Positions 1-7,579 of a stretch of 35,823 nt of DNA are shown here, piece after piece. The translations under genes were made by a program, and so were the position numbers. Origin of the DNA: Candidatus Enterococcus stercoripullorum (GTDB lineage: Bacteria > Bacillota > Bacilli > Lactobacillales > Enterococcaceae); contig DWVH01000009.1 of NCBI GenBank assembly GCA_019120335.1, positions 1-35,823 on the forward strand, given 5' to 3'. The first letter of the stretch is position 1, and each line of letters starts with the position of its first letter. The notes beneath the pieces were generated by a model. The model did no database searches. It was not told where the DNA came from and saw only the letters and a program-made list of their open reading frames with translations.

Positions 1-399
1 TTTTGCGAAACACCAGACCAAATGGATCAGCACACTTTGCTTAAAGCCTATTTGCATAGACATTGGAAGAATCTGAAACCATTGCGTGAGCGTGGAATTC
101 AAATTCAAAAAGAAGGAATAGGGATAATGGAATCCCAATTAAGAATTTTTACATACCGTATGAAACGTCAAGGAAAAGCTTGGGGTGCAGGAATGCAAGG
201 AATGATTCAGATTATTGCTTCGTACAAAAATAAGGACTACGAGGAAGTCTTTTTTGAAAAATGGGAGGAAAATCACGAACTAGATAATCAATTGAAAGCA
301 GAAGATTATCGTATCAATGTGACTGAAGTTTTTGAGCCGCACGTGGGTGTAATTCAAGGGAAATTGAATCTTGGAACTTCAAATGTGAATAAAGTGTGA
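1..399 (+). mobile_element. ISLre2-type transposase, C-terminal fragment (cut by the window edge)
   Basis: The reading frame is open from base 1, so the 5' part lies outside the window; about 132 codons are visible. The segment with the I-M-E-S-Q-L-R-I-F-T-Y-R-M-K-R-Q-G pattern followed by W and G-A-x-x-M resembles the C-terminal end of ISLre2-family (UPF0236) transposases, which catalyse cut-and-paste-like movement of their IS. Residues after about 75 (visible numbering) are rich in charged amino acids, as in that family. Whether the complete element is intact cannot be told from here. I could not identify its terminal inverted repeat in the following 60 bases. Family assignment is from recognised sequence pattern, not from a search. 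Confidence 0.72.
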
Positions 400-456
400 A
401 TTTTACTCTTGATTTTAAATTAAAATTGTATTAAACTGAAAACGTAATTTAAGAAC

Positions 457-487
457 AAAAAAAGAGGCAACCGAAACAGGTAGCCTC
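457..487 (-). terminator. Rho-independent terminator of the small RNA
   Basis: Minus-strand stem GAGGCTACC / GGTTGCCTC with a 6-nt loop and a run of seven T. There is no T-run on the plus-strand side, so it works in the minus direction only. Confidence 0.8.
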
Positions 488-519
488 AACTCCATTGAAC
501 TCACACTTCAATGAAGACT
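457..519 (-). ncRNA. Probable small RNA of about 63 nt with two hairpins
   Basis: A strong minus-strand promoter at 526-554 would start transcription near 519. The transcript has a first hairpin with a 10-bp stem (516-507 pairing with 499-490, one G-U pair) and a 7-nt loop read as GUGUGAG. Two bases later comes a second 9-bp hairpin (487-479 with 472-464, one mismatch) followed by seven U residues (463-457), a textbook Rho-independent terminator. Nothing on the minus strand lies downstream to be regulated as a leader, since the next gene is the convergent transposase. A 26-codon frame beginning ATGGAG runs through the terminator and has no good ribosome binding site, so a non-coding RNA is preferred. 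I do not recognise the family. Confidence 0.65.
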
Positions 520-525
520 ATATTC

Positions 526-554
526 ATAATAGCCAAATATAAAGGATATGTCAA
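526..554 (-). promoter_or_regulatory. Sigma-A promoter of the small RNA
   Basis: On the minus strand: consensus -35 TTGACA (554-549), a 17-base spacer, and -10 TATTAT (531-526). It is one of the closest matches to consensus in the window. Confidence 0.8.
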
Positions 555-598
555 CAGGAAGAAGTGAGAGAATTAGAGTTTTTTTCAATCTTCCTGTT
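553..598. repeat. 10-bp perfect inverted repeat overlapping the small-RNA -35 box
   Basis: AACAGGAAGA (553-562) and TCTTCCTGTT (589-598) are perfect inverted copies separated by 26 bases. The left arm overlaps the -35 element of the minus-strand promoter by two bases. It could be an operator, or a weak plus-strand terminator for the transposase, because the right arm is followed by CTTTTATATTT. Confidence 0.5.
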
Positions 599-685
599 CT
601 TTTATATTTAAAATAAAAAACATAATAACAAAACTACAATTTCTAGAATAAATTGATTTCTAATTGTATTTTAATTTTGAGGTTA

Positions 686-702
686 CCAAAATCTGATTTT
701 GG
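686..702. promoter_or_regulatory. 17-bp perfect palindrome upstream of the zapA promoter
   Basis: CCAAAATC-T-GATTTTGG is symmetrical about a single base. The missing loop makes it a poor RNA hairpin and a better candidate for binding a dimeric protein. It ends 36 bases before the zapA -35 box. The regulator is unknown. Confidence 0.45.
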
Positions 703-738
703 GAAAAAGTAGACACATACCTTCTTCATGCCAGCTAT

Positions 739-766
739 TTTACATTTATTGAAATTTGGTTATAAT
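739..766 (+). promoter_or_regulatory. Probable zapA promoter
   Basis: -35 TTTACA (739-744), 16-base spacer, -10 TATAAT (761-766). Confidence 0.6.
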
Positions 767-850
767 AGGTAAAGGTATTTTGTCTATTAAGAAAGTAGGC
801 AAAATGAGAATTGTCTCTATTGATGAGAGTCGGTTAAAGGAGAAATGAAG

Positions 851-1300
851 ATGCCATCACCTAAAACAAGATATAAAGCAAATATCGATGGTCAAACTTA
901 TACGATTATTGGACACGAAAGTAAAGAACACATGGATTTAGTTGTTCGCCTAGTCAATGAACAATTATATGAAATAAAAAGTCTATCTATGCAAATTGAT
1001 AATGAACAAGCTGCTATCTTAGTAAGTGTTAACGCAATTTCAGATCAATTAAAAAAACAAGCAAAGATTTTAGAACTTGAGAAAGAAAATCAAGAATTAC
1101 GTCAAAAAACAATTAAATTAGTTGAGTTAGAAAATCGTATTAAGCGGATTGAATCGATGGAAAAAGAAGCAAAAGAAGTGCTTGAAAAGAATGGCCAAAC
1201 AGATGTTGAAATTCACAATCATGTCCAAGCACAACAAATATTAAACGAAGAACGCAAACGAAGCATCCAAGAAAAAAGTAGTCAATCTCAGGAAGGATAA
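851..1300 (+). CDS. zapA: Cell division protein ZapA
   Basis: ZapA binds and bundles FtsZ filaments and stabilises the Z-ring at midcell. The N-terminal half carries the typical core with the stretch Y-T-I-I-G, followed by a region ending E-I-K. Residues about 70-125 form a long coiled coil rich in E, K, L and Q. The protein is 149 aa from the chosen start, longer than the roughly 85-100 aa of many ZapA proteins because of an extended charged tail. The start is placed at the second in-frame ATG (851), 8 bases after AAAGGAG (836-842); the ATG at 845 is only 2 bases from that site. It is followed after 3 bases by cvpA, in the usual zapA-cvpA-mutS2 order of Firmicutes. Confidence 0.9.
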   Translation: MPSPKTRYKANIDGQTYTIIGHESKEHMDLVVRLVNEQLYEIKSLSMQIDNEQAAILVSVNAISDQLKKQAKILELEKENQELRQKTIKLVELENRIKRIESMEKEAKEVLEKNGQTDVEIHNHVQAQQILNEERKRSIQEKSSQSQEG

Positions 1301-1303
1301 AGA

Positions 1304-1840
1304 ATGTTAAATATTTTATTTTTCTTTTTACTCATTTTTTCGTTTTATTCTGGCGGAAGAAGGGGTTTAGCCTATCAATTGGTTTATTCAATTGGTTTTA
1401 TTTTCTCTTTTTTAGTGGCTAAGTCCATGTATCAAGGATTAGCAAAAAAATTAGAATTATATATTCCTTACATGTCAGTTACCGAGGACAGTAAATTGGC
1501 CTTTTATTCTCAAAGTACAGCTTTAGATTTAGATAAGGCATACTATGCAGCTGTTTCTTTCTTTTTGATATTGGCAATTGGCTGGCTAGTGACTAAATTC
1601 ATCGGTATATTTTTTATTAAATTACGCTTTGTGAGCATTTTGGATGACTTAGATTGGCTACCAGCTGGCCTATTAAACATGGGCGTATATTATACATTTA
1701 TTTGCTTATTCTTTTATATTTTGAGCATGATACCTTTGGCAACAATCCAAAATCTATTTTTTAAACCTAGTTTTGCAAGTTTTGTTGTGAAGCATTCACT
1801 GATACTTTCAAATATGTTTGAGCAGCTGTTTTTGAAATAA
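1304..1840 (+). CDS. cvpA: CvpA family membrane protein
   Basis: This is a 178-residue integral membrane protein of the CvpA (colicin V production) family. Hydrophobic segments lie at about residues 1-16, 24-41, 82-108 and 120-147, giving four likely membrane passes. The N-terminal S-G-G-R-R-G-L-A pattern is typical of the family. In Enterobacteria the family affects colicin V production and envelope integrity; its molecular role in Firmicutes is not settled. The gene follows zapA after 3 bases, so the two are surely co-transcribed, and a terminator-like hairpin follows before mutS2. Confidence 0.88.
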   Translation: MLNILFFFLLIFSFYSGGRRGLAYQLVYSIGFIFSFLVAKSMYQGLAKKLELYIPYMSVTEDSKLAFYSQSTALDLDKAYYAAVSFFLILAIGWLVTKFIGIFFIKLRFVSILDDLDWLPAGLLNMGVYYTFICLFFYILSMIPLATIQNLFFKPSFASFVVKHSLILSNMFEQLFLK

Positions 1841-1848
1841 GTTTGATG

Positions 1849-1883
1849 AGGAAGGCCATTCTTTAGTCCTTCCTTGTTTTCTT
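1849..1883 (+). terminator. Terminator-like hairpin between cvpA and mutS2
   Basis: AGGAAGG (1849-1855) pairs with CCTTCCT (1868-1874) around a 12-nt loop, followed by a T-rich tract. I see no clear promoter between it and mutS2, so it probably allows partial read-through. Confidence 0.6.
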
Positions 1884-1911
1884 TATCATAAATTGTGAGA
1901 GGAAGGTTAGA

Positions 1912-4275
1912 TTGAATAAGAGAATTTTAGAAGTATTAGAATATCAGCAAGTCAAAATGCAAATTGCCCAATATCTAACCACAGATCAAGGGTTGGAAAT
2001 ATTAGATAAATTACACCCAATTGCCAAAAAAGAGAAACTGGATAATTGGTTAGCCGAAACTTTTGAAGCGATGGAAATTTTAAGACTTAAAGGGGGTATC
2101 CCAATTCCACGCTTAGAAAGTATTGTCCCTCATATGAAACGCATTGAAATTGGTGCCAACTTAAATGGACAAGAACTCGCGCAAGTCACAAAAGTATTAA
2201 CGACTACCCAGGAATTAGTGGCGTTTTTTGAAGAATTAAAAGAAGCAGATTTGCCATTGAATCGCATGTATCATTGGTCAGAACAACTCACTTACTTGCC
2301 TGCCTTGACAAAAGAGTTAAAGGAAGCGATTGATGAAGATGGGCGTGTGAATGATGAAGCTTCTGAAGTGTTGCGCAATTTACGCCGTCAAATTAGACAA
2401 AGTGAGCAAACGATTCGCGAAACACTAGATGGCTTAATTCGTGGGAAAAATGCCCGCTATTTAAGCGATACGTTGGTAACGATGCGTAATGACCGCTACG
2501 TCATTCCTGTTAAACAAGAATATCGTGGCATTTTCGGTGGGGTCGTTCATGATCAAAGTGCATCAGGACAAACCTTATTTATCGAACCTAAACAAGTATT
2601 AGAGTTAAATAATCGCTTACGTCAACAACAAATTGCTAAACGAGCTGAAATAGAACGCATTTTAGCGGAATTATCAGAAAAGTTGGTACCGAATCGTAAA
2701 GAAATTGCGCATAATGCGACTGTGTTGGCTTTTTATGATTTTATGAATGCCAAAGCGCGCCATGCCAAAGAATTAAAGGCGTGTGTGCCAGTTATTCACC
2801 CTCATAATGAAATTAGTCTAAAAAAAGCCCGTCATCCATTAATTGATGCCAAGAAAGTCGTGGCCAATGATATCTTTATCGGTAAGGATTTCCAAACGAT
2901 TGTCATTACTGGACCGAATACTGGGGGTAAGACGATTACCTTAAAAACATTGGGCTTATTACAACTAATGGCGCAATCTGGTTTAGCAATTCCCGTAGAT
3001 GAGGAGAGTCAAGTCGGTTTATTTGATGAAGTTTTTGCTGATATTGGTGATGAACAAAGTATTGAACAAAATTTATCTACTTTTTCTTCACACATGACGA
3101 ATATTGTCAGTATTTTAAACAAAGCGAATGATAAGAGTTTGATTTTACTAGACGAACTTGGCGCCGGCACTGACCCACAAGAAGGGGCTGCGCTAGCCAT
3201 TTCAATTTTAGATGAGTTACAAAAACGAAATAGTTTTGTCGTTGCAACCACCCATTATCCTGAGTTAAAAGCTTATGGGTATAATCGCAAGCGTACAATT
3301 AATGCTTCGATGGAATTTGATGTCGATACCTTAAGTCCTACGTATCGTCTGTTAATTGGTGTACCTGGACGTAGTAATGCCTTTGAGATTTCACGTCGTC
3401 TTGGTTTAGCAAGTCCGATTATTGAGCAAGCGAAACAGATTTTAGATGGGGAAACACAAGATTTAAATGAAATGATTGCAGACTTAGAAAATCGTCGAAA
3501 AATGACTGAAACAGAATATCTTGAATTACGTCATCATGTCACTGAAGCCGAACAATTGCATCATGATTTAAAAGTTGCCTATGAAGCCTTTTTTGAGGAA
3601 CGCGAAGTTGAACTTGCTAAGGCCCGCAAACAAGCCAATGAACTGGTTGAAAAGGCGCAAGAAGAAGCTGATACAATTATTGCTGACATTCGTAAAATGC
3701 AATTACTTCAAGGACAAGGCAATGTGAAAGAACACCAATTAATCGAAGCTAAAACTAAATTAGCTGATTTACACCAAGAAGATCATTTGAAGAAAAATAA
3801 AGTTTTACAAAAAGCGAAAAAACAAAAAGCACTTAAACCTGGTGACGAAGTAATGGTGACACAATATGGTCAACGAGGAACATTGCTTCAAAAAGTGGAT
3901 AATCATCATTGGCAAGTCCAAATGGGCATTTTGAAAATGACGATAGCCCAAGAGGAATTGCAAGCAACGGACCCTGTAAAAGAAGAACCAAAACGCGTGA
4001 TTCATACCGTACGTTCTAGTCAAACGAGTCATGTCGATCCACAGCTAGATTTAAGAGGAAAACGTTATGAGGAAGCCTTAAATGAGGTTGATCAATATAT
4101 TGATGCGGCGATTTTGGCTGGTTATCCGCAAGTACGTATTGTTCATGGTAAAGGAACAGGTGCGTTAAGACAAGGAATTACCCAATATCTACAAAATCAT
4201 CGCAGTGTGGCTTCCTTTGAATTTGCCCCAGCGAATCAAGGTGGGAATGGCGCAACGATTGTGAAGTTTAAATAG
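1912..4275 (+). CDS. mutS2: MutS2 endonuclease/ATPase
   Basis: MutS2 is a MutS relative that does not act in mismatch repair. It restrains recombination in some bacteria, and in Bacillus it acts in rescue of collided ribosomes. The 787 residues match the normal family length. The ATPase core has Walker A G-P-N-T-G-G-K-T at residues 334-341 and a Walker B region L-L-D-E-L-G-A-G-T-D-P. A long charged coiled coil at about 510-640 follows, and then a C-terminal Smr nuclease domain (about 712-787) with L-D-L-R-G and H-G-K-G-T-G-x-L-R. It starts with TTG (1912) behind a strong GAGAGGAAGG site; the weak start codon fits low expression. It lacks the MutS mismatch-recognition domain, as expected. Confidence 0.95.
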   Translation: MNKRILEVLEYQQVKMQIAQYLTTDQGLEILDKLHPIAKKEKLDNWLAETFEAMEILRLKGGIPIPRLESIVPHMKRIEIGANLNGQELAQVTKVLTTTQELVAFFEELKEADLPLNRMYHWSEQLTYLPALTKELKEAIDEDGRVNDEASEVLRNLRRQIRQSEQTIRETLDGLIRGKNARYLSDTLVTMRNDRYVIPVKQEYRGIFGGVVHDQSASGQTLFIEPKQVLELNNRLRQQQIAKRAEIERILAELSEKLVPNRKEIAHNATVLAFYDFMNAKARHAKELKACVPVIHPHNEISLKKARHPLIDAKKVVANDIFIGKDFQTIVITGPNTGGKTITLKTLGLLQLMAQSGLAIPVDEESQVGLFDEVFADIGDEQSIEQNLSTFSSHMTNIVSILNKANDKSLILLDELGAGTDPQEGAALAISILDELQKRNSFVVATTHYPELKAYGYNRKRTINASMEFDVDTLSPTYRLLIGVPGRSNAFEISRRLGLASPIIEQAKQILDGETQDLNEMIADLENRRKMTETEYLELRHHVTEAEQLHHDLKVAYEAFFEEREVELAKARKQANELVEKAQEEADTIIADIRKMQLLQGQGNVKEHQLIEAKTKLADLHQEDHLKKNKVLQKAKKQKALKPGDEVMVTQYGQRGTLLQKVDNHHWQVQMGILKMTIAQEELQATDPVKEEPKRVIHTVRSSQTSHVDPQLDLRGKRYEEALNEVDQYIDAAILAGYPQVRIVHGKGTGALRQGITQYLQNHRSVASFEFAPANQGGNGATIVKFK

Positions 4276-4291
4276 GTTATAAGCATGCTTT

Positions 4292-4320
4292 TTGGTAAAA
4301 ATGCTAAGACATGTTATAAT
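4292..4320 (+). promoter_or_regulatory. trxA promoter
   Basis: -35-like TTGGTA (4292-4297), 17-base spacer, extended -10 TGTTATAAT with TATAAT at 4315-4320. The abundant thioredoxin would thus be transcribed separately from mutS2. Confidence 0.7.
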
Positions 4321-4348
4321 TCAATTAAGAACAGAGGAGGTGTAAAAA

Positions 4349-4663
4349 ATGGCAAAAGAAATTACTGATGCTACTTTTTCACAAGAAATCAGCGAAGGTT
4401 TAGTCTTAGTTGACTTTTGGGCTCCATGGTGTGGACCATGCCGTATGCAAGCACCGATTTTAGATCAATTGTCACAAAAATACGATGAAACTGAGCTAAA
4501 AATTACAAAATTAAATGTCGATGATAACCCTCAAACAGCTGCTAGCTTTGGTGTAATGAGCATTCCAACGCTATTATTCTTCAAAGATGGTGAACTAGTT
4601 GAAAAACGTGTAGGTGTGCAACCTAAACCAGCTTTAGAGGAAATCGTTGAAAAATTATCTTAA
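4349..4663 (+). CDS. trxA: Thioredoxin
   Basis: This is a cytoplasmic dithiol oxidoreductase that reduces protein disulfides, for example in ribonucleotide reductase and peroxidases, and is itself recharged by thioredoxin reductase. The 104-residue single domain has the canonical active site W-C-G-P-C (C28 and C31), F-W-A-P before it, and the cis-proline region S-I-P-T-L at about residues 71-75. A strong AGAGGAGGTG site precedes the ATG. It has its own promoter and is followed by a terminator, so it can be expressed well above mutS2 and uvrC. The mutS2-trxA-uvrC order is common in Firmicutes. Confidence 0.97.
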   Translation: MAKEITDATFSQEISEGLVLVDFWAPWCGPCRMQAPILDQLSQKYDETELKITKLNVDDNPQTAASFGVMSIPTLLFFKDGELVEKRVGVQPKPALEEIVEKLS

Positions 4664-4669
4664 TAGATG

Positions 4670-4699
4670 GGGTCGACTAGTTGATAGCCGGCCCTTTTT
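4670..4699 (+). terminator. Terminator after trxA, abutting the uvrC ribosome binding site
   Basis: GGGTCG (4670-4675) pairs with CGGCCC (4689-4694), with one G-U pair. An inner CTA/TAG stem and TTTTT (4695-4699) complete it. The uvrC GGTGA site starts at 4700, so uvrC must rely on read-through. Confidence 0.75.
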
Positions 4700-4708
4700 G
4701 GTGAAGAC

Positions 4709-6493
4709 ATGAAAGAACATATTAAGCAAAAATTAGCATTATTACCTGATCAGCCTGGTTGTTATCTCATGAAAGATGCACAAGGTCAAATTATCTATGT
4801 AGGCAAGGCTAAAATATTAAAAAATCGTGTTCGGAGCTACTTTACTGGTAGTCATAATACTAAAACCGAATTATTAGTTTCAGAAATTGCCGATTTTGAA
4901 TATATTGTGACTGAATCAAATGTAGAGGCCTTACTTTTAGAAATCAATCTTATCAAGAAGAATCAACCAAAATACAATATCTTATTAAAGGATGATAAAA
5001 CCTATCCTTTTATTAAAATAACTAATGAAAAATATCCGCGACTATTAATTACGCGTAAAGTATTAAAAGACAAGGCTTATTATTTTGGCCCTTATCCCAA
5101 TGTTGGGGCTGCCAATGAGACGAAAAAGTTGTTGGACCGACTTTTTCCGTTGCGTAAATGTCAGGTTTTACCTAAAGAGGTCTGCTTATACTATCACATG
5201 CATCAATGTTTAGCACCTTGTGTATTTCAAATCGACCCTGAAGAGTATGAAAAAATGGTGCAAGCAATTCGACGCTTTTTAGGGGGAGACTATCAAGAAA
5301 TCCGCCAAGAAATCGTGGAAAAAATGACACAAGCAGCTGAAGATTTGCAGTTTGAAAAAGCCGCTGAATATCGTGATCAAGTGAAAGCAATTGATACTAT
5401 TATGACACGTCAAAAGATGACGCAAACCGACTTTGTGAATCGTGATGTGTTTGGCTATTATGTTGAACGTGGTTGGCTTTGCGTACAAGTTTTTTTTGTG
5501 CGTCAAGGTAAATTGATTCAACGTGATGTTACAAGTTTTCCTATCTATGACGAGCCAGAAGAGAGCTTTTTAACCTTTATTGGACAGTTTTATCAAAAGG
5601 ATGAACATATTATCCCAAATGAAATACTTATTCCCGAAGAAATTGATTATGAAAGTGTTGCATCTTTGGTTGATTGTAAAGTAACCCAACCAAAACGTGG
5701 AGATAAAAGAAAATTAGTCTTTTTAGCAAATAAAAATGCGCAAGTTGCTTTACAGGAAAAATTTGCTTTAATTGATAAAAAGCAAGAAAAAACAATTGGT
5801 GCCGTACAAGTACTAGGTGAGAAAATGGGAATTGTTGCACCAACGCGAATTGAAGCTTTCGATAACTCCAATATTTCTGGGACAAATCCAGTTTCGGCAA
5901 TGGTTGTCTTTATTGATGGGAAGCCTGCTAAAAAGGAATACCGAAAATACAAAATAAAAACCGTTACTGGTCCAGATGATTATGCTTCGATGCGTGAGGT
6001 TATTTATCGGAGGTATTCTAGGGTGTTAAAAGAAGGGTTGCCTTTACCTGATTTGATTATTATTGATGGTGGTAAAGGGCAAGTGGATGCGGCCAAAGAT
6101 GTACTAGAAAATCAGCTTGGTTTGGATTTGCCTATAGCCGGATTAGCTAAAAATGATAAGCATAAAACTAGTGAAATGTTATTCGGTCCTGAGCTTGAAG
6201 TAGTACCGCTAGAGCATAATTCGCAAGCTTTCTTTTTATTGCAACGGATACAAGATGAAGTCCACCGATTTGCGATCACCTTCCATCGTCAATTGCGCAG
6301 TAAAAATAGTTTTGCTTCACAATTGGATGTGATTGAAGGCTTAGGACCTAAACGTAAGCAACAGTTATTAAAGAACTTTAAATCTTTGAAAAATTTAAAA
6401 GAGGCGAGTTTAGCTGACATTCAAGCAGCAGGCATACCTCAGAATGTAGCTGAAAATATTATCGCCTATTTCAAAAAAAGTGAGTCGCAATAA
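4709..6493 (+). CDS. uvrC: Excinuclease ABC subunit C (UvrC)
   Basis: UvrC makes both incisions around bulky DNA lesions in nucleotide excision repair, recruited by UvrB. The 594-residue length is normal. The N-terminal GIY-YIG nuclease domain (about 14-95) contains C-Y-L-M and I-Y-V-G-K-A. A UVR motif that binds UvrB lies near 200-235. The RNase H-like C-terminal nuclease has D-N-S-N-I-S-G and the I-I-D-G-G-K-G-Q stretch, and helix-hairpin-helix motifs near the end include I-E-G-L-G-P-K-R. It starts at ATG 4709 behind GGTGA. Its stop codon lies inside the loop of the downstream terminator. Confidence 0.97.
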   Translation: MKEHIKQKLALLPDQPGCYLMKDAQGQIIYVGKAKILKNRVRSYFTGSHNTKTELLVSEIADFEYIVTESNVEALLLEINLIKKNQPKYNILLKDDKTYPFIKITNEKYPRLLITRKVLKDKAYYFGPYPNVGAANETKKLLDRLFPLRKCQVLPKEVCLYYHMHQCLAPCVFQIDPEEYEKMVQAIRRFLGGDYQEIRQEIVEKMTQAAEDLQFEKAAEYRDQVKAIDTIMTRQKMTQTDFVNRDVFGYYVERGWLCVQVFFVRQGKLIQRDVTSFPIYDEPEESFLTFIGQFYQKDEHIIPNEILIPEEIDYESVASLVDCKVTQPKRGDKRKLVFLANKNAQVALQEKFALIDKKQEKTIGAVQVLGEKMGIVAPTRIEAFDNSNISGTNPVSAMVVFIDGKPAKKEYRKYKIKTVTGPDDYASMREVIYRRYSRVLKEGLPLPDLIIIDGGKGQVDAAKDVLENQLGLDLPIAGLAKNDKHKTSEMLFGPELEVVPLEHNSQAFFLLQRIQDEVHRFAITFHRQLRSKNSFASQLDVIEGLGPKRKQQLLKNFKSLKNLKEASLADIQAAGIPQNVAENIIAYFKKSESQ

Positions 6494-6507
6494 ACGGCTC
6501 ACTTTTT
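6473..6507. terminator. Bidirectional terminator between uvrC and glyoxalase I
   Basis: A-run plus GTGAGTCG (6480-6487) pairs with CGGCTCAC (6495-6502) plus T-run (6503-6507). It has A and T runs on opposite sides, so it can end both the uvrC and the minus-strand glyoxalase transcript. Confidence 0.85.
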
Positions 6508-6523
6508 GTCTATATGATATGAT

Positions 6524-6895
6524 TTATCCACGAATGACTTCGATTTTGTATCCATCTGGATCGATGATGAAGTAGTATGAAGGCTTAGTTCCCGGTAATC
6601 CTTTTAATGGAGTGACTTCAAATCCTTTTTCTTCATGCGTTTTATGTAATCCTTCTAAATCATCAGAACTAATCGCGATATGACCATAACCATCACCTAA
6701 GTTATAAGCACCGTGATCATAATTATAGGTTAGTTCCAATTCATAGTCATCACCGGGTAAAGTTAAATAGACAAGGGTGAATTTATGTTCAGGGAAATCA
6801 CGACGACGACTTTCCTCAAATCCAAATGCTTCTTGGTAAAATTTAACTGAAGCTTCTAAATCTTTGACGCGCACGCAAGTATGTGCCATTTTCAT
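6524..6895 (-). CDS. gloA: Lactoylglutathione lyase (glyoxalase I)
   Basis: Glyoxalase I converts the hemithioacetal of methylglyoxal and a thiol cofactor into the S-lactoyl thioester, detoxifying methylglyoxal that leaks from glycolysis at the triose-phosphate step. The 123 residues form one VOC-fold monomer. All four expected metal ligands can be placed: H5, E54, H72 and E119, closely matching the E. coli spacing (H5, E56, H74, E122). Specific motifs are H-T-C-V-R-V near the start and D-P-D-G-Y-K-I-E-V at the end. The thiol cofactor in this host is not shown by the sequence. It is convergent with uvrC and divergent from the NUDIX gene. Confidence 0.92.
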   Translation of the reverse strand: MKMAHTCVRVKDLEASVKFYQEAFGFEESRRRDFPEHKFTLVYLTLPGDDYELELTYNYDHGAYNLGDGYGHIAISSDDLEGLHKTHEEKGFEVTPLKGLPGTKPSYYFIIDPDGYKIEVIRG

Positions 6896-6956
6896 AAAGA
6901 ATCATCCTTTCAAATATAATTGAGATTTTGTTGTTTTTCGCAAAATCTTCCCTTAT

Positions 6957-6986
6957 ATAATAGCATATAAAAAACAGATATGACAA
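6957..6986 (-). promoter_or_regulatory. Probable gloA promoter
   Basis: Minus strand: -35 TTGTCA (6986-6981), 18-base spacer, -10 TATTAT (6962-6957). An 8-bp inverted repeat (6923-6930 / 6941-6948) lies just downstream of the expected start of transcription. Confidence 0.6.
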
Positions 6987-7017
6987 CAATAATAATTTAC
7001 AAATATTGTTATGTAAC

Positions 7018-7046
7018 TTGCACATATGCGCGATATCAAGTACAAT
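7018..7046 (+). promoter_or_regulatory. Probable promoter of the NUDIX hydrolase
   Basis: -35 TTGCAC (7018-7023), 17-base spacer, -10 TACAAT (7041-7046). It diverges from the gloA promoter. Confidence 0.6.
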
Positions 7047-7090
7047 CAAAGCAATTATAATGAGATTAGAAATTAAGGAGAATGAATAAA

Positions 7091-7537
7091 ATGAAAGAAG
7101 CGGTTTTTGGGGTAAAATTAGCAGATAAAAAGTATCAAGACCGATTTGGAGCCTATGGGATTGTGGTCAATGAAAAGCAAGAGATGGTCATCATTCAAGC
7201 GCCAAATGGGGCCTATTTCTTACCAGGAGGTGGGATTGAAAAAGGTGAAAATCATCAAGAAGCTATAAAAAGAGAAATGATTGAAGAGTTAGGCTTTGAA
7301 GTAAAAGTCGGGGAATATCTTGGGGAGGCAACGGAATATTTTTACTCCAGTCATCGTGATATTTATTTTAGACATCCGGCTTATTTTTATGTGATTGATG
7401 ATTATCGTTCCATTGGCGCACCATTAGAAGATAATAATCAAATTGAATGGGTAACAGCTGATGATGCGATGCTTTTATTAAAGCGTGGCAGTCATCGTTG
7501 GGCAGTGCAAAGATGGATGAAAGCGAATCAAAAATAA
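7091..7537 (+). CDS. NUDIX hydrolase
   Basis: NUDIX enzymes hydrolyse nucleoside diphosphates linked to another group. The Nudix box G-x5-E-x7-R-E-x2-E-E-x-G is complete: G-G-I-E-K-G-E followed by R-E-M-I-E-E-L-G-F, at about residues 48-70. That fixes metal binding and catalysis but not the substrate. The protein is a single domain of 148 residues. The start is set at the second ATG (7091), 10 bases after AAGGAG (7075-7080), because the first ATG (7082) is only one base from that site. It is monocistronic, between its own promoter and a bidirectional terminator. An 8-oxo-dGTP or ADP-ribose substrate is possible but unsupported. Confidence 0.88.
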   Translation: MKEAVFGVKLADKKYQDRFGAYGIVVNEKQEMVIIQAPNGAYFLPGGGIEKGENHQEAIKREMIEELGFEVKVGEYLGEATEYFYSSHRDIYFRHPAYFYVIDDYRSIGAPLEDNNQIEWVTADDAMLLLKRGSHRWAVQRWMKANQK

Positions 7538-7542
7538 AAAAT

Positions 7543-7578
7543 ATAGGAGTGGACCGACAGTGGGGTCACTCCTATTTT
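7543..7578. terminator. Bidirectional terminator between NUDIX and Cof genes
   Basis: ATAGGAGTG (7543-7551) pairs with CACTCCTAT (7567-7575), with a further ACC/GGT step after one bulged base. A T-run follows on the plus strand and an A-run precedes it, giving a T-run for the minus strand. Confidence 0.8.
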
Positions 7579-7579
7579 C

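Larger units (their letters stand above)
400..850. other. Long intergenic region between transposase and zapA
   Basis: No convincing protein gene is present in these 451 bases. The region holds a minus-strand promoter and small RNA with its terminator (457-554), an inverted repeat (553-598) that overlaps that promoter's -35 box, a 17-bp palindrome (686-702) and the zapA promoter (739-766). It is markedly A+T rich, which makes weak hairpins common by chance. Confidence 0.7.

Noticed and set aside
437-450. cre-like sequence TGAAAACGTAATTT
   Set aside because: Several mismatches in the right half and no promoter nearby on that strand.
458-515. Small peptide encoded by the small RNA (ATGGAG frame, about 26 codons)
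   Set aside because: The frame runs through and beyond the terminator and lacks a good ribosome binding site, so the terminated transcript cannot encode it fully.
6843-7049. 68-codon minus-strand ORF overlapping gloA
   Set aside because: It overlaps the gloA start and both divergent promoters in another frame; gloA has all expected catalytic residues.
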